Of a stretch of 64,000 bases of DNA, positions 55,771 through 63,818 are shown one piece after another (the stretch's first letter is position 1; every line of letters starts with the position of its first letter). The position numbers and the translations under genes are program-made. Source of the DNA: Ramlibacter humi. GTDB taxonomy: Bacteria > Pseudomonadota > Gammaproteobacteria > Burkholderiales > Burkholderiaceae_C. The stretch spans positions 288,086 through 352,085 of the forward strand of contig NZ_SMLK01000004.1 in assembly GCF_004681975.1 (NCBI RefSeq), in the 5' to 3' direction. Below the pieces are notes generated by a model. It made no database searches, had not been told where the DNA came from, and was given only the letters and a program-made list of their open reading frames with translations.

Positions 55771-56184
55771 ATGCGAACGACCGCCCTCACTTCCCTGCTG
55801 CTCGGCCTGGCCGCGCTGCTTCACGTTCCCGCGCATGCCCAGTCCGGCGAAGACACACCGGGCAGGAACGTGGCGCCGGAAACGAAGAGCAAGACCGCCG
55901 ACATGGATGGCCTGTGGTGCGGCGCGGGCCCGCTGCGCGAATTCAGCCTGCGGCTGAGGCAGAGCAACGAGGACGTCGAAGGCGAGCTGGCCCGCAAGGA
56001 CCGCGTGCGCACCATCGAAGGCCGCGTCGACGGCAACGTGCTGCGCACCCAGGCGACCAAGGTGGGTTCGCTGGTGCTGGAAAAGCGCGGCGAGGAGTTG
56101 AAGGTCACGGGCGCCGAAGGCGCGCTGGCGCTGGTGCGCGGCACCTCGTTCCGCCGCGCCGAAGGCGCCAGCTGCACCGGCTGA
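55771..56184 (+). CDS. Secreted hypothetical protein
   Basis: 137 residues with a Sec signal peptide (cleavage near VPAHAQ). The mature part contains WCGAGPLREFSLRLRQ and GRVDGNVLRTQ, suggestive of a small beta-rich domain like lipocalin-type sensor proteins, but I do not recognise a named family. It is divergent from the DUF4142 gene and followed by an EamA-type gene after 67 bases. Confidence 0.7.
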   Translation: MRTTALTSLLLGLAALLHVPAHAQSGEDTPGRNVAPETKSKTADMDGLWCGAGPLREFSLRLRQSNEDVEGELARKDRVRTIEGRVDGNVLRTQATKVGSLVLEKRGEELKVTGAEGALALVRGTSFRRAEGASCTG

Positions 56185-56251
56185 CGGCGCGACGGCCGCC
56201 GTCGCGGGCCGCGATGGCCCGGCCCGGCGCGCACGCCACAATGCGGCGCCG

Positions 56252-57169
56252 ATGAACGCCGCCCTGCCCTGGCTCTGGATCCCCATCGTCCTGTGGGCGG
56301 CGCTCGCCCAGACCGCGCGCAACGCGGCCCAGCGGTCGCTGGTGGCGCGCGCGGGCACGCTAGGCGCGACGCTGGCGCGATTCCTCTACGGCGTGCCGTT
56401 CGCCGCGCTGTGGATCGCGGTGCTGCATGCGCTGCCGGCCACCGCCGCGCCCATCCCCTCGTTCAACCTCCCCTGGCTGCTGTGGCTGCTGCTGGGCGCC
56501 ATCGCGCAGCTGGCCGCCACCGCGTTCCTGCTCGCGGCGATGAAGCAGCGCAACTTCGTCATCGGCGTGGCGTATTCCAAGACCGATGCGCTGCAGGTCG
56601 CCCTGTTCGGCGCGGTGCTGCTGCGCGAATGGCCGGCGGCGCTGACGCTCGCGGCGATGGCCGCGGCGACCGCGGGCGTGGTGCTGCTGTCATTGCCCGG
56701 GGCAGAGCGCGGGGTGCGCCGCGACTGGACCGGCAGCGCGGCGCTGTGGGGCCTGGCGTCCGGCGCCGGCTTCGCGCTGTCCGCCGTCGGCTACCGCGGC
56801 GCGGCGCTGTCGCTGCATGGCGTTTCGCCCTGGCTGTCCGGCGCGTGGGGCGTGCTGTGCGCGCAGGCGATCCAGTCGGTGCTGCTCGGCGGCTGGCTCG
56901 CGCTGCGCGCGCCTGAGTCGCTGCGCGCCATCGCCGGCGCGTGGCGCGTTTCGGTGGCGGCGGGCGCGGCCGGCGCCATCGCTTCCATCGGCTGGTTCAC
57001 CGCCTTCGCGCTCACCACGGCGGCGAACGTCCGCACGCTGGGGCTGGCGGAAGTGGTCTTCAGTTATCTCGTGTCGCACCGCGTGCTGCGCGAGAAGCTC
57101 ACCCCGCGCGAGAGGGCCGGCCTGGCGCTCGTGCTCGCGGGCCTGGCCGCGATGTTCGCGGGCGCCTGA
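56252..57169 (+). CDS. EamA-like drug/metabolite transporter
   Basis: 305 residues with ten predicted helices in two repeats. The first half has NAAQRSLVARAGTLGATLARFLYG and the second ANVRTLGLAEVVFSYLVSHRVLREK, typical of DMT carriers. Substrate not known. Its stop precedes a small membrane-protein gene by 71 bases. Overall similarity to the other EamA gene at 47.3 kb is low, so they are separate subfamilies. Confidence 0.86.
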   Translation: MNAALPWLWIPIVLWAALAQTARNAAQRSLVARAGTLGATLARFLYGVPFAALWIAVLHALPATAAPIPSFNLPWLLWLLLGAIAQLAATAFLLAAMKQRNFVIGVAYSKTDALQVALFGAVLLREWPAALTLAAMAAATAGVVLLSLPGAERGVRRDWTGSAALWGLASGAGFALSAVGYRGAALSLHGVSPWLSGAWGVLCAQAIQSVLLGGWLALRAPESLRAIAGAWRVSVAAGAAGAIASIGWFTAFALTTAANVRTLGLAEVVFSYLVSHRVLREKLTPRERAGLALVLAGLAAMFAGA

Positions 57170-57240
57170 GCTTTTCGCGACGGCGCCTCACGAGGGCGGG
57201 CGGCAAGTTCCTACAGCCCGCGGGCACCGCGCTGCAAAAG

Positions 57241-57597
57241 ATGGGAGGCCGCTCCGATGCGTTGAGGCACATCGTGCAAGAACTTCCCTTCCTGACGCTG
57301 CTGTACCGCTACTTCTTCTTCGGCTGGCTGTTCAGGGACGTGAACCGCGGCAACATGTTCGAGCGCGCCGCGGCCTGGCGCTACAACCGCGAGCAGGCCC
57401 GCTGGCTGCCGACCTACGTGCAACGCTGGCTGGCGTGGGGCGTGTTCTTCTACGCGCTGGGCGGCGCTGTGGAGATCCTGCTGGACTCGCCGGTCATGTC
57501 CATGCTGTTCTACGTGCCCAGCGCGCTGAGCGTGCCCATCACGGCCGTCACCGCGGCCGCGTGGATCGGGCTGCGGGCCCTGCCCGGGCCGCTTTGA
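57241..57597 (+). CDS. Small integral membrane protein
   Basis: 118 residues with about three hydrophobic stretches (FLTLLYRYFFFGWLF, WLAWGVFFYALGGAVEILL and the last about 25 residues). No family recognised. A TCCTACA motif lies 26 bases before the start. It could be co-transcribed with the EamA gene or have its own promoter. Confidence 0.65.
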   Translation: MGGRSDALRHIVQELPFLTLLYRYFFFGWLFRDVNRGNMFERAAAWRYNREQARWLPTYVQRWLAWGVFFYALGGAVEILLDSPVMSMLFYVPSALSVPITAVTAAAWIGLRALPGPL

Positions 57598-57616
57598 ACG
57601 GCCCGGGGCGATCCCG

Positions 57617-58129
57617 TCACATGCGGGCGAGGTCGGTGATCGCATCCACCACCATCGAGCTGCCCACCGCGATGAGCAGGACGTCGGCGGCGACGCGCAC
57701 GTACTTGTGGCCGGGCGGCGGCGGAGGCAGCTGAACCAGCACCGGCTGCGGCACCGGGTAGAGCACCACGCCCTGCGGCAGCGGCTGGCCGACCGCGTAC
57801 TTCCTGGCCTGGCCGGGCGGCAGGCAACCGTTGTGCTTCTTCGCCAGGCCGGGCGGGCAGGCCTTGTGGCCGCCGTAGTGCTCGCCGTAGTACACGCGCA
57901 CCACCTGGCGGTCGTGGTCGTCGAAGTAGCGGCCGACGCGCGCATCGCGGCGGTCGGGCCGGTGGTCGCGCCCGTGCTCGTCCCGGCCCTGGTCGTCTTC
58001 CTTGTGCTTCCTGCCGTGGCCATGGCCGTGGCCGGCCCAGTCGGGCTTGTCGGCCCAGGCGGGGCCGCCGGCCCAGCCGAGCGCCAGCGCGGTGGCCAGC
58101 ACCGCGAGCGTGTTTTTGCGAGGGGTCAT
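57617..58129 (-). CDS. RcnB-family periplasmic protein
   Basis: 170 residues. The signal peptide ends near GPAWAD. Next comes a His/Lys/Asp-rich segment (GHGHGHGRKHKEDDQG) and then the RcnB-type domain (GHKACPPGLAKKHNGCLPPGQARKY). RcnB homologues maintain periplasmic nickel/cobalt homeostasis in E. coli; whether this one binds metal is inferred from the histidines. ATG 58129 has GGAGGAAGAAC before it. A TCCTACA motif lies 67 bases upstream. Confidence 0.82.
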   Translation of the reverse strand: MTPRKNTLAVLATALALGWAGGPAWADKPDWAGHGHGHGRKHKEDDQGRDEHGRDHRPDRRDARVGRYFDDHDRQVVRVYYGEHYGGHKACPPGLAKKHNGCLPPGQARKYAVGQPLPQGVVLYPVPQPVLVQLPPPPPGHKYVRVAADVLLIAVGSSMVVDAITDLARM

Positions 58130-58243
58130 GTTCTTCCTCCGTTGCGAATGGGAAAACTTCACAACGGCACTGTGCCGCCACTGTTGACCTGCCGCTGTAG
58201 GAAAGCGGCGGCAGTGTGTGACGAAAGATTTCCGGCCGGCGGA

Positions 58244-59797
58244 TCAGACCGCGGCGAGCGCGGGCGCGACGGCGGACTGGCCCCGGCCCAGCCTTTCGGG
58301 CGCGATGTACTGCTGGCGGTACGTCTCGAAAGGCATGGAGTCGCGCGCTTCGATCTCCCGCTGCTCATCCAGGCTGCGCTGGCTCATCGCGTCGAACTTC
58401 GATTGCTGCGCCGCGCTGAACGGCAGCGACAGCAGCTTGGCCTTCACCTGCTGCGACTGCGCGCGCGTGAACGCGATGAAGGAATCGCCATGGTCCTTCT
58501 CCATCACGTCGAGCACGCGGGCCGAAGGCAGCAGCGAAGGGTCCTGCAGCATGGACTGCGCGGACCGCACCGCGTCGGCATGGTCGCTGGTGCCATGCAC
58601 CGCGTCCAGCGCGGCGGCGATGGGCTGGCAGGCGGCCAGCAGCTCTTCGGCCCAGTCCAGCAGCGTGACTTCGCCGCGGCCGCGCTCGAGCTTCAAGCCC
58701 GGTTCGCGGCCGTACGCGGCGGTGCGGTGCTGGTTGCGCCCGATCTGCGCGATCTCCACCGGCGTGTCGGGCGGGCTGTCGGCCAGCAGGCAGTGCAGCA
58801 GGAACACGTCCAGGAAGCGGATGGTCTGGGCCTTGATGCCGACCGGCACGAAGGGATCCAGGTCCATCAGGCGCACCTCGACGTATTCCACGCCGCGTTC
58901 ACGCAACGCATGCAGCGGACGCTCGCCGGGGAAGATGACGCGCTTGGGCCGGATGGGGCCGTAGAACTCGTTCTCGATCTGCAGCAGCGTGGTGGCCAGC
59001 TGGTTGTATTCGCCGCCGGGATTGACGATGCCGATGGCTTCGTACGCGGGATAAGGCCGAGTCAGCGCCTCGTACAGCGAAGCCGCGTAGCCTTCCAGGC
59101 CGTTGTAGCTCACGGCCAGGCTGGCCTGCGCGTCGCTCTGGTAGCCCAGCCGCCCCATGCGCAGCGAAGTGCCGTGCGGCATGTACATGGTGCCCTCGCC
59201 CAGCGGCTGCAGCTCGTGCTGGCGGCCCGCGACGAAGGACGAGCACACCGCCGGCGAAGCGCCGAACAGGAACAGCAGCAGGAACGCGTGCCGGCGGAAG
59301 TTGCGGATCAGCGCGAAGTACTCGTCGCTGTCCACGCCGGGCAGCGACCAGTTGTAGTGGATGCCCGAGATGGTCTGCATGCGCCGGCCGTAGCGGTGCG
59401 CCAGGCCCATGCGGTAGACGCTCTTGGCGCGGCCGACGTTGGAAGCGCCATAGCGGCCGATGGGGATGGTCTCGTCGGCCGGCAGGTTGGACGGCATGCT
59501 GGACACCCACATCAGCTCGTCGCCCAGCGCGCGCACCGTGTACTGGTGGATGCGCAGCAGCTCCTCCAGGCAGGTCTCCGGCGTGGCGTGCACGCCGGTG
59601 ATGAGCTCCATCTGCGACTCGCTGTAGTCGGTGGTGATGTGGGGGTGCGTCAGCGCCGAGCCCAGCCCGGCCGGGTGCGGCGTGAGGGCGAGGCCCCCCG
59701 CGGCCGTGGCGCGCAGGCTTTCCTTCTCGATGCCACGGCGGATGCCCCGGAGCCGCTCGGGGGTCATTCGGTTCAGGGCGTCAGGCAGTCGGCTCAT
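58244..59797 (-). CDS. gshA: Glutamate-cysteine ligase
   Basis: 517 residues, class I (E. coli-type) gamma-glutamylcysteine synthetase. Conserved stretches include RRGIEKESLRATAAGG, GSALTHPHITTDYSESQMELI and YGRRMQTISGIHYNWSLP. It makes gamma-glutamylcysteine, the first step of glutathione. ATG 59797 gives the usual N-terminus; longer frames start further upstream. Monocistronic. Confidence 0.94.
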   Translation of the reverse strand: MSRLPDALNRMTPERLRGIRRGIEKESLRATAAGGLALTPHPAGLGSALTHPHITTDYSESQMELITGVHATPETCLEELLRIHQYTVRALGDELMWVSSMPSNLPADETIPIGRYGASNVGRAKSVYRMGLAHRYGRRMQTISGIHYNWSLPGVDSDEYFALIRNFRRHAFLLLFLFGASPAVCSSFVAGRQHELQPLGEGTMYMPHGTSLRMGRLGYQSDAQASLAVSYNGLEGYAASLYEALTRPYPAYEAIGIVNPGGEYNQLATTLLQIENEFYGPIRPKRVIFPGERPLHALRERGVEYVEVRLMDLDPFVPVGIKAQTIRFLDVFLLHCLLADSPPDTPVEIAQIGRNQHRTAAYGREPGLKLERGRGEVTLLDWAEELLAACQPIAAALDAVHGTSDHADAVRSAQSMLQDPSLLPSARVLDVMEKDHGDSFIAFTRAQSQQVKAKLLSLPFSAAQQSKFDAMSQRSLDEQREIEARDSMPFETYRQQYIAPERLGRGQSAVAPALAAV

Positions 59798-59857
59798 GGA
59801 AACGGGGCTCGCCCTTGGGGGAAGCGGGAGGGGAGCGGAAGTTAACACCTTTGGGCA

Positions 59858-59931
59858 AATCCCGCTGCCGGCGGCGGGATTGGGCCCTGCGCTAGACGCC
59901 TGGCTCTAGGAATAGGCGCCGTGTTAGGTAC
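59858..59931. promoter_or_regulatory. Inverted repeat and TCTAGGAAT-N10-TTAGGTAC motif upstream of the phasin-like gene
   Basis: AATCCCGC (59858-59865) and GCGGGATT (59874-59881) are perfect 8-bp arms with an 8-base loop. TCTAGGAAT is at 59905-59913 and TTAGGTAC at 59924-59931. The latter pair also occurs at 42131-42155 with a shorter spacer. This is the divergent region between gshA and the small gene at 59998. Confidence 0.35.
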
Positions 59932-59997
59932 CCGGCTCTACGTTCGCTGCGCAGAATGGCCCGCATCGCATCTGTCCGCATCCTTGGAGCCACCGAC

Positions 59998-60339
59998 ATG
60001 ACCACCGCCGCCTTCCGCGACACCGCCACCCAGTTCATCGAAGCCATCGGCACCACCGCGCATGGCGCCATCGACGCTTACCGCGCCGGCGGCGAGCGCC
60101 TGGGCGAATTCGCTTCGGCCCGCTGGGACGGCGCCTTCGAACAGGCCCGCCCGCAGCTGTCGGCCGAGACGCGCCGCAACGCCGCCAACGCGCGCAAGGT
60201 GTTCAGCCGCTACTACCGCCAGGGCCTGCAGCTGTCGGCCAGCGGCGCCGAAGTCGCGGTCGACACGCTGGTGCAGGCCGCCGGCGCCGCGCTGGAGCGC
60301 GCCGAGGCCTTCCGCCAGGCCCGCACCGGCCGCGCCTGA
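59998..60339 (+). CDS. Small helical protein, possibly phasin-like
   Basis: 113 residues, Ala-rich and amphipathic throughout, with no signal peptide (FRDTATQFIEAIGTTAHG, RKVFSRYYRQGLQLSASGAEVAVDTLVQAA). The long-helix composition resembles phasins or DUF883-type proteins, but no family motif is decisive. It lies 65 bases before a SRPBCC gene and may be co-transcribed with it. Confidence 0.65.
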   Translation: MTTAAFRDTATQFIEAIGTTAHGAIDAYRAGGERLGEFASARWDGAFEQARPQLSAETRRNAANARKVFSRYYRQGLQLSASGAEVAVDTLVQAAGAALERAEAFRQARTGRA

Positions 60340-60403
60340 CCGCTCCCGCGCGGGTGGCAGCCCGCTGGCAGAATCGCCCGACGACAACGAAGAGGAGACG
60401 AGC

Positions 60404-60874
60404 ATGGCGATCACGGTCCCCATCAGCATGGGCTACGAGCTCGAGGTCAAGGCCAAGGCGGCCGAAGTCTTCGAGGTGCTGTCGGACGTTCCCACGTCCG
60501 TCTCGTTCTTCCCCAAGGTGGACAAGCTCACCGACATGGGCGACGGCGTCTACAAGTGGGAGATGGAAAAGGTGGGCACCGCGCAGGTGAACATCCAGAC
60601 CGTCTACGCCAGCAAGTACACCAGCAGCAAGCCCAAGGGCACCGTCACCTGGAAGCCGGTGCCGGGCGTGGGCAACGCGCTGGTCGGCGGCGCCTGGAAG
60701 ATCACCGACAACAAGAAGTCCACCCACCTCGAGCTGAAGATCGACGGCGAGATCAACGTCCCGCTGCCCGGCCTGATGAAGATGGTGGTGGCGCCCGTCG
60801 TCGAGGGCGAATTCGAAAAGCTGGTCGAAAAATACCTGGCCAACCTGGCCAAGCGTTTCGGCGGCGAAGTGTGA
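60404..60874 (+). CDS. SRPBCC-family protein (START/Bet v1-like)
   Basis: 156 residues with the SRPBCC pattern: an N-terminal strand followed by KAAEVFEVLSDVPTSVSFFP, a long beta-sheet, and a C-terminal helix (FEKLVEKYLANLAKRF). Such proteins bind lipids, quinones or other hydrophobic ligands. GGAGACGAGC precedes the ATG as ribosome-binding site. The stop is followed by a palindromic repeat and a convergent esterase gene. Confidence 0.82.
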   Translation: MAITVPISMGYELEVKAKAAEVFEVLSDVPTSVSFFPKVDKLTDMGDGVYKWEMEKVGTAQVNIQTVYASKYTSSKPKGTVTWKPVPGVGNALVGGAWKITDNKKSTHLELKIDGEINVPLPGLMKMVVAPVVEGEFEKLVEKYLANLAKRFGGEV

Positions 60875-60876
60875 GG

Positions 60877-60969
60877 GAATGACGGACGACAAATGACAAA
60901 TGACGAACGCGGGATCGTGCCGCGTCATTGGTCATCGAAGCGGCGCAGCCGCGAGGTCATTCGTCATCG
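60877..60969. repeat. Intergenic imperfect palindrome, GTCATT/AATGAC type, copy 3
   Basis: AATGACGGACGACAAATGAC, then AATGACGAACGCGG against CCGCGTCATTGGTCATCG, and GCGGCGCAGCCGC with GTCATTCGTCATCGA. This repeats the units after rpsA and ihfB. Its right end runs into the last codons of the convergent esterase gene. Confidence 0.65.
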
Positions 60970-61632
60970 AGCCAGCACCTTGAGCAGCCAGGCGTTCAGG
61001 TCCTGGATCTCTTCCAGGCACACCGAGTGCGCCATCGGGTACTCGTGCCACTGCACGTCATAGCCCAGCGCTCGCAACGCATCGCACGACTGCTTGCCGC
61101 GCTCCAGCGGCACGACGTTGTCGAAGCTGCCGTGCGCCATGAACACCGGCGTCAGCGCATTGGCGTCCGTCCGCTCGGCCGCGGTGCTGGCGGCCAGCGG
61201 CAAATAGCCCGACATGCCGACGATGCCCGCCAGCCGCTCGGCATGGCGCAGCCCGGCCAGCAGCGCCATCGCGCAGCCCTGCGAGAACCCCGCCAGCACG
61301 GTGCGCGAAGCGGGGATGCCGCGCGACTTCTCGCGCGCGAGCAGCGCTTCCACCAGCGCCAGCGATGAGCGAAGGCCCGCTTCATCCTCGCGGCGGACGA
61401 GCTCGCTGCCCAGGATGTCGTACCAGGCGCGCATGCGGTAACCGTTGTTGATGGTCACCGGCATCACGGGCGCGTGAGGGAAGACGAAGCGCACCGGCCC
61501 CACGGCGGCCAGCTCGAGCTCGCTGGCGACGGGCACGAAGTCGTTGCCGTCGGCGCCCAGGCCGTGCAGCACGATCACCGCGGTGTCGGGATCCGGACCG
61601 GTCTCGATCTCGATGCTCTCGGGCAGGCTCAT
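60964..61632 (-). CDS. Carboxylesterase/phospholipase (alpha/beta hydrolase)
   Basis: 222 residues of the acyl-protein-thioesterase/carboxylesterase family. The HG motif is VLHGLGADGNDF, the nucleophile is in GFSQGC, the acid in HGSFDNVVP and the histidine in MAHSVC. It hydrolyses short acyl esters or thioesters. Divergent from the HPF-type gene. Confidence 0.9.
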   Translation of the reverse strand: MSLPESIEIETGPDPDTAVIVLHGLGADGNDFVPVASELELAAVGPVRFVFPHAPVMPVTINNGYRMRAWYDILGSELVRREDEAGLRSSLALVEALLAREKSRGIPASRTVLAGFSQGCAMALLAGLRHAERLAGIVGMSGYLPLAASTAAERTDANALTPVFMAHGSFDNVVPLERGKQSCDALRALGYDVQWHEYPMAHSVCLEEIQDLNAWLLKVLAR

Positions 61633-61746
61633 GCTTGGGCACGCGGCCCCCAAGGGCCGCCTGAAGAAGAGGGCCGCCATTGTCCTACACCCCCTTGCGG
61701 CAGGGCTGGCGACACTGGGCCGACCGCAGTACGAAAGGACTCCCCC

Positions 61747-62112
61747 ATGCAGGTTCAGGTGAACACCAGCAACGGCATCGAGAACAAGGACAGCCTGGAG
61801 CGCTGGGCGAGCGAATTCCTCAACGAGTCGCTGTCGCGCTTCTCCCAGGACATCACGAGGATCGAGGTCCAGCTGCGCGACACCAACAGCAGCCGCAAGG
61901 GCGCCGACGACAAGCGCTGCACGCTGGAGGCCCGCATCGCGGGCCGCGACCCCGTGGCCGCGACGCACTACGCGCCTTCGCAGGACGAGGCCTTCCGCGG
62001 CGCGACCACGCGCCTGATCCATTTGCTGGAGCACACGCTGGGCAAGCTGGACCGCCACCACCACCGGGACCGCGACACGATCCGCAGGGATACCAGCGAA
62101 GTGGAGCAGTGA
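61747..62112 (+). CDS. HPF/RaiA-type ribosome-associated protein
   Basis: 121 residues with the S30AE fold pattern: an N-terminal beta-alpha unit and a basic C-terminal stretch (HHHRDRDTIRRD). In stationary phase such proteins bind the 30S subunit and keep ribosomes inactive or dimeric. It is a short-type member without the long HPF C-terminal domain. AAGGA precedes the start. A TCCTACA motif lies 58 bases before the ATG. Confidence 0.83.
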   Translation: MQVQVNTSNGIENKDSLERWASEFLNESLSRFSQDITRIEVQLRDTNSSRKGADDKRCTLEARIAGRDPVAATHYAPSQDEAFRGATTRLIHLLEHTLGKLDRHHHRDRDTIRRDTSEVEQ

Positions 62113-62124
62113 TGCGCGTGCGGC

Positions 62125-63030
62125 CTAGTACTCGACCGGCGTCGAGTACTTCGGGTCGCGGTGCCAGTCCCAATACGTCTGCACGAGCCGGCGCGTGACC
62201 GGCCCGACCTGTCCCCGCGCCACCGCGCGGCCATCCAGCTTCGTCACCGGCAGCACGCCGCCGCCCGAGGTGCTGAGGAAAGCTTCCTGCGCGCCGCGCA
62301 GTTCGGCAGCGGGCAACGCGCGCAGTTGCACCGGGATGCCGAGCGAGCGCGCCATCTCGATGACGGTGCGGCGCGTGACGCCTTCCAGCACGCCCTCGGC
62401 CGGCGTGACGAGACCGCCGTCCACCACGGCGAATACGTTGAAGCCGGGCCCTTCCACCACGTTGCCCGCGGGATCGGTCAGCAGCACCGATTCCGCGCCC
62501 TGGTCCAGCGCGCCCAGCAGGCCCATCGTGAGGTCGTTCCAGTGGTAGTTCTTCGCGCGCGGGTCCACGCTGGAAGGCGGGATGCGGTGCACCGGGCTGA
62601 TGGCGACGTCGAGCCCACGCTCGCGCTGCTGCTCGTTGGCGATCCACACGAACGGCACCGCGAACGCGTAGAACTGGTTCACCGCCTGGCGCGGGTCGCG
62701 CGAGCCCCAGGCAGGTTGCCCCCGTGTGGCGATCATCTCGACGTACGAAGAGCGCAGGCCCGCGCGCCGCACGCACTGCGAAAGGATGTCCGTCACTTCC
62801 GCGCGTGACTTGCCCGCGTCGAGCCTGAACCTCTCGCAGCTGGCGAAGAAGCGGTCCAGGTGCGCGTCGAGGCGGAAGAACGCCCCGTCCCACACCGTCA
62901 CCACGTCGTAGGTCGCGTCCGATCGCAGGAAGCCCCAGTCGGTCATCGGGATGCTGGCCTGCGCGATGGGCACGTACTGGCCGCGCTGCCAGGCGCAGCC
63001 GCGGGAGAAGTCGGTGGCGTTGTCATCCAT
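62125..63030 (-). CDS. Class IV aminotransferase (D-amino acid/branched-chain aminotransferase-like)
   Basis: 301 residues, PLP fold-type IV. The catalytic lysine is in RAKNYHWNDLTMG, preceded by the phosphate-binding loop region, and the family pattern GNVVEGPGFNVFAV follows. The N-terminal WGFLRSDATYDVVTV matches. It could be a D-amino acid transaminase, a branched-chain enzyme or an aminodeoxychorismate lyase; the sequence does not decide. Confidence 0.87.
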   Translation of the reverse strand: MDDNATDFSRGCAWQRGQYVPIAQASIPMTDWGFLRSDATYDVVTVWDGAFFRLDAHLDRFFASCERFRLDAGKSRAEVTDILSQCVRRAGLRSSYVEMIATRGQPAWGSRDPRQAVNQFYAFAVPFVWIANEQQRERGLDVAISPVHRIPPSSVDPRAKNYHWNDLTMGLLGALDQGAESVLLTDPAGNVVEGPGFNVFAVVDGGLVTPAEGVLEGVTRRTVIEMARSLGIPVQLRALPAAELRGAQEAFLSTSGGGVLPVTKLDGRAVARGQVGPVTRRLVQTYWDWHRDPKYSTPVEY

Positions 63031-63097
63031 CGCTTCATTCTGGCGCAGCCACGCGCCCGGACGAGCCGCGGCATGCTCAGCGGCCACCGGACGCGGC

Positions 63098-63238
63098 CTA
63101 GTCTGCCAGGCTCCGCGTTCGCCAGGCCGGGCCGTGATAGCCCATCGCGGCCGCCTTCTCGGCGGCGGGCGGATCCGTGTTCGCCGCGCAACCGGCCAGG
63201 GCCGCGGCGGCCAGCATGAGGGTCAGGACCGTTCGCAT
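63098..63238 (-). CDS. 46-residue lipoprotein
   Basis: A small frame, MRTVLTLMLAAAALAGCAAN at its start, with lipobox LAGC (Cys at 17) and a 30-residue mature part rich in Ala and charged residues (ends TRSLAD). No family recognised. It lies between the aminotransferase and the plus-strand PA2779-type gene, and is too short for standard gene callers to be sure of. The upstream region has two GGCCTACCC motifs. Confidence 0.6.
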   Translation of the reverse strand: MRTVLTLMLAAAALAGCAANTDPPAAEKAAAMGYHGPAWRTRSLAD

Positions 63239-63448
63239 GCACCCAAGTTAGCGCCCACGCGCGGCGCGCGGGGTAGGCCACGGACGGGTAGGCCCGTGGG
63301 GCAGCACGCACGCGCGACCAATGGGCGCAAACCCGCAACTCAACCGTGCGGACGGCTTTCCCAAAACGGAAACACGCGCGTATATTGGCCCCGCGCACGG
63401 ACCTTCCCCCCGGCGCGCGTTCCACAACCCTCCCCTAGGAGCCCGAAG

Positions 63449-63799
63449 ATGAACTTGAAGAAGATGACCTGCCGTGGCCTGATCGTTTCGCTGCTCGCGC
63501 TGTCCTTCCAGACGGCCGGTGCCGGAATGATCGGTGCCGACAAGGCGGCGCCCGCGACGGCCCAGACGGACCGCGCCCTGGTGCTCGAGGTGCTGGCGCG
63601 CGCCGACACCGCTTCGCGGCTGCAATCGCTGGGCGTCGACCCCCTCGCCGCGCGCGACCGCGTGGGCGCCATGAGCGACCAGGAAGTGGCGCAGCTGGCC
63701 AGCGACATGCGCGCCGCCCCGGCCGGCGCGAGCAACGGTGGCTGGATCGCCGCCATCATCATCGTCGCGGCGATCTGGTACTTCGCTGTCCGCCGCTGA
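63449..63799 (+). CDS. PA2779-family membrane protein
   Basis: 116 residues. An N-terminal signal (MNLKKMTCRGLIVSLLAL) and a C-terminal transmembrane helix (WIAAIIIVAAIWYFAVRR) flank a region with VLARADTASRLQSLGVDPLAARDRVGAMSDQEVAQLASDM. This pattern matches the PA2779 family, which is commonly followed by a PA2778-type cysteine peptidase, as here. Role unknown. GGAGCCCGAAG precedes the start. Confidence 0.82.
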   Translation: MNLKKMTCRGLIVSLLALSFQTAGAGMIGADKAAPATAQTDRALVLEVLARADTASRLQSLGVDPLAARDRVGAMSDQEVAQLASDMRAAPAGASNGGWIAAIIIVAAIWYFAVRR

Positions 63800-63818
63800 T
63801 CGCGAGGCCGCAGGCCGA

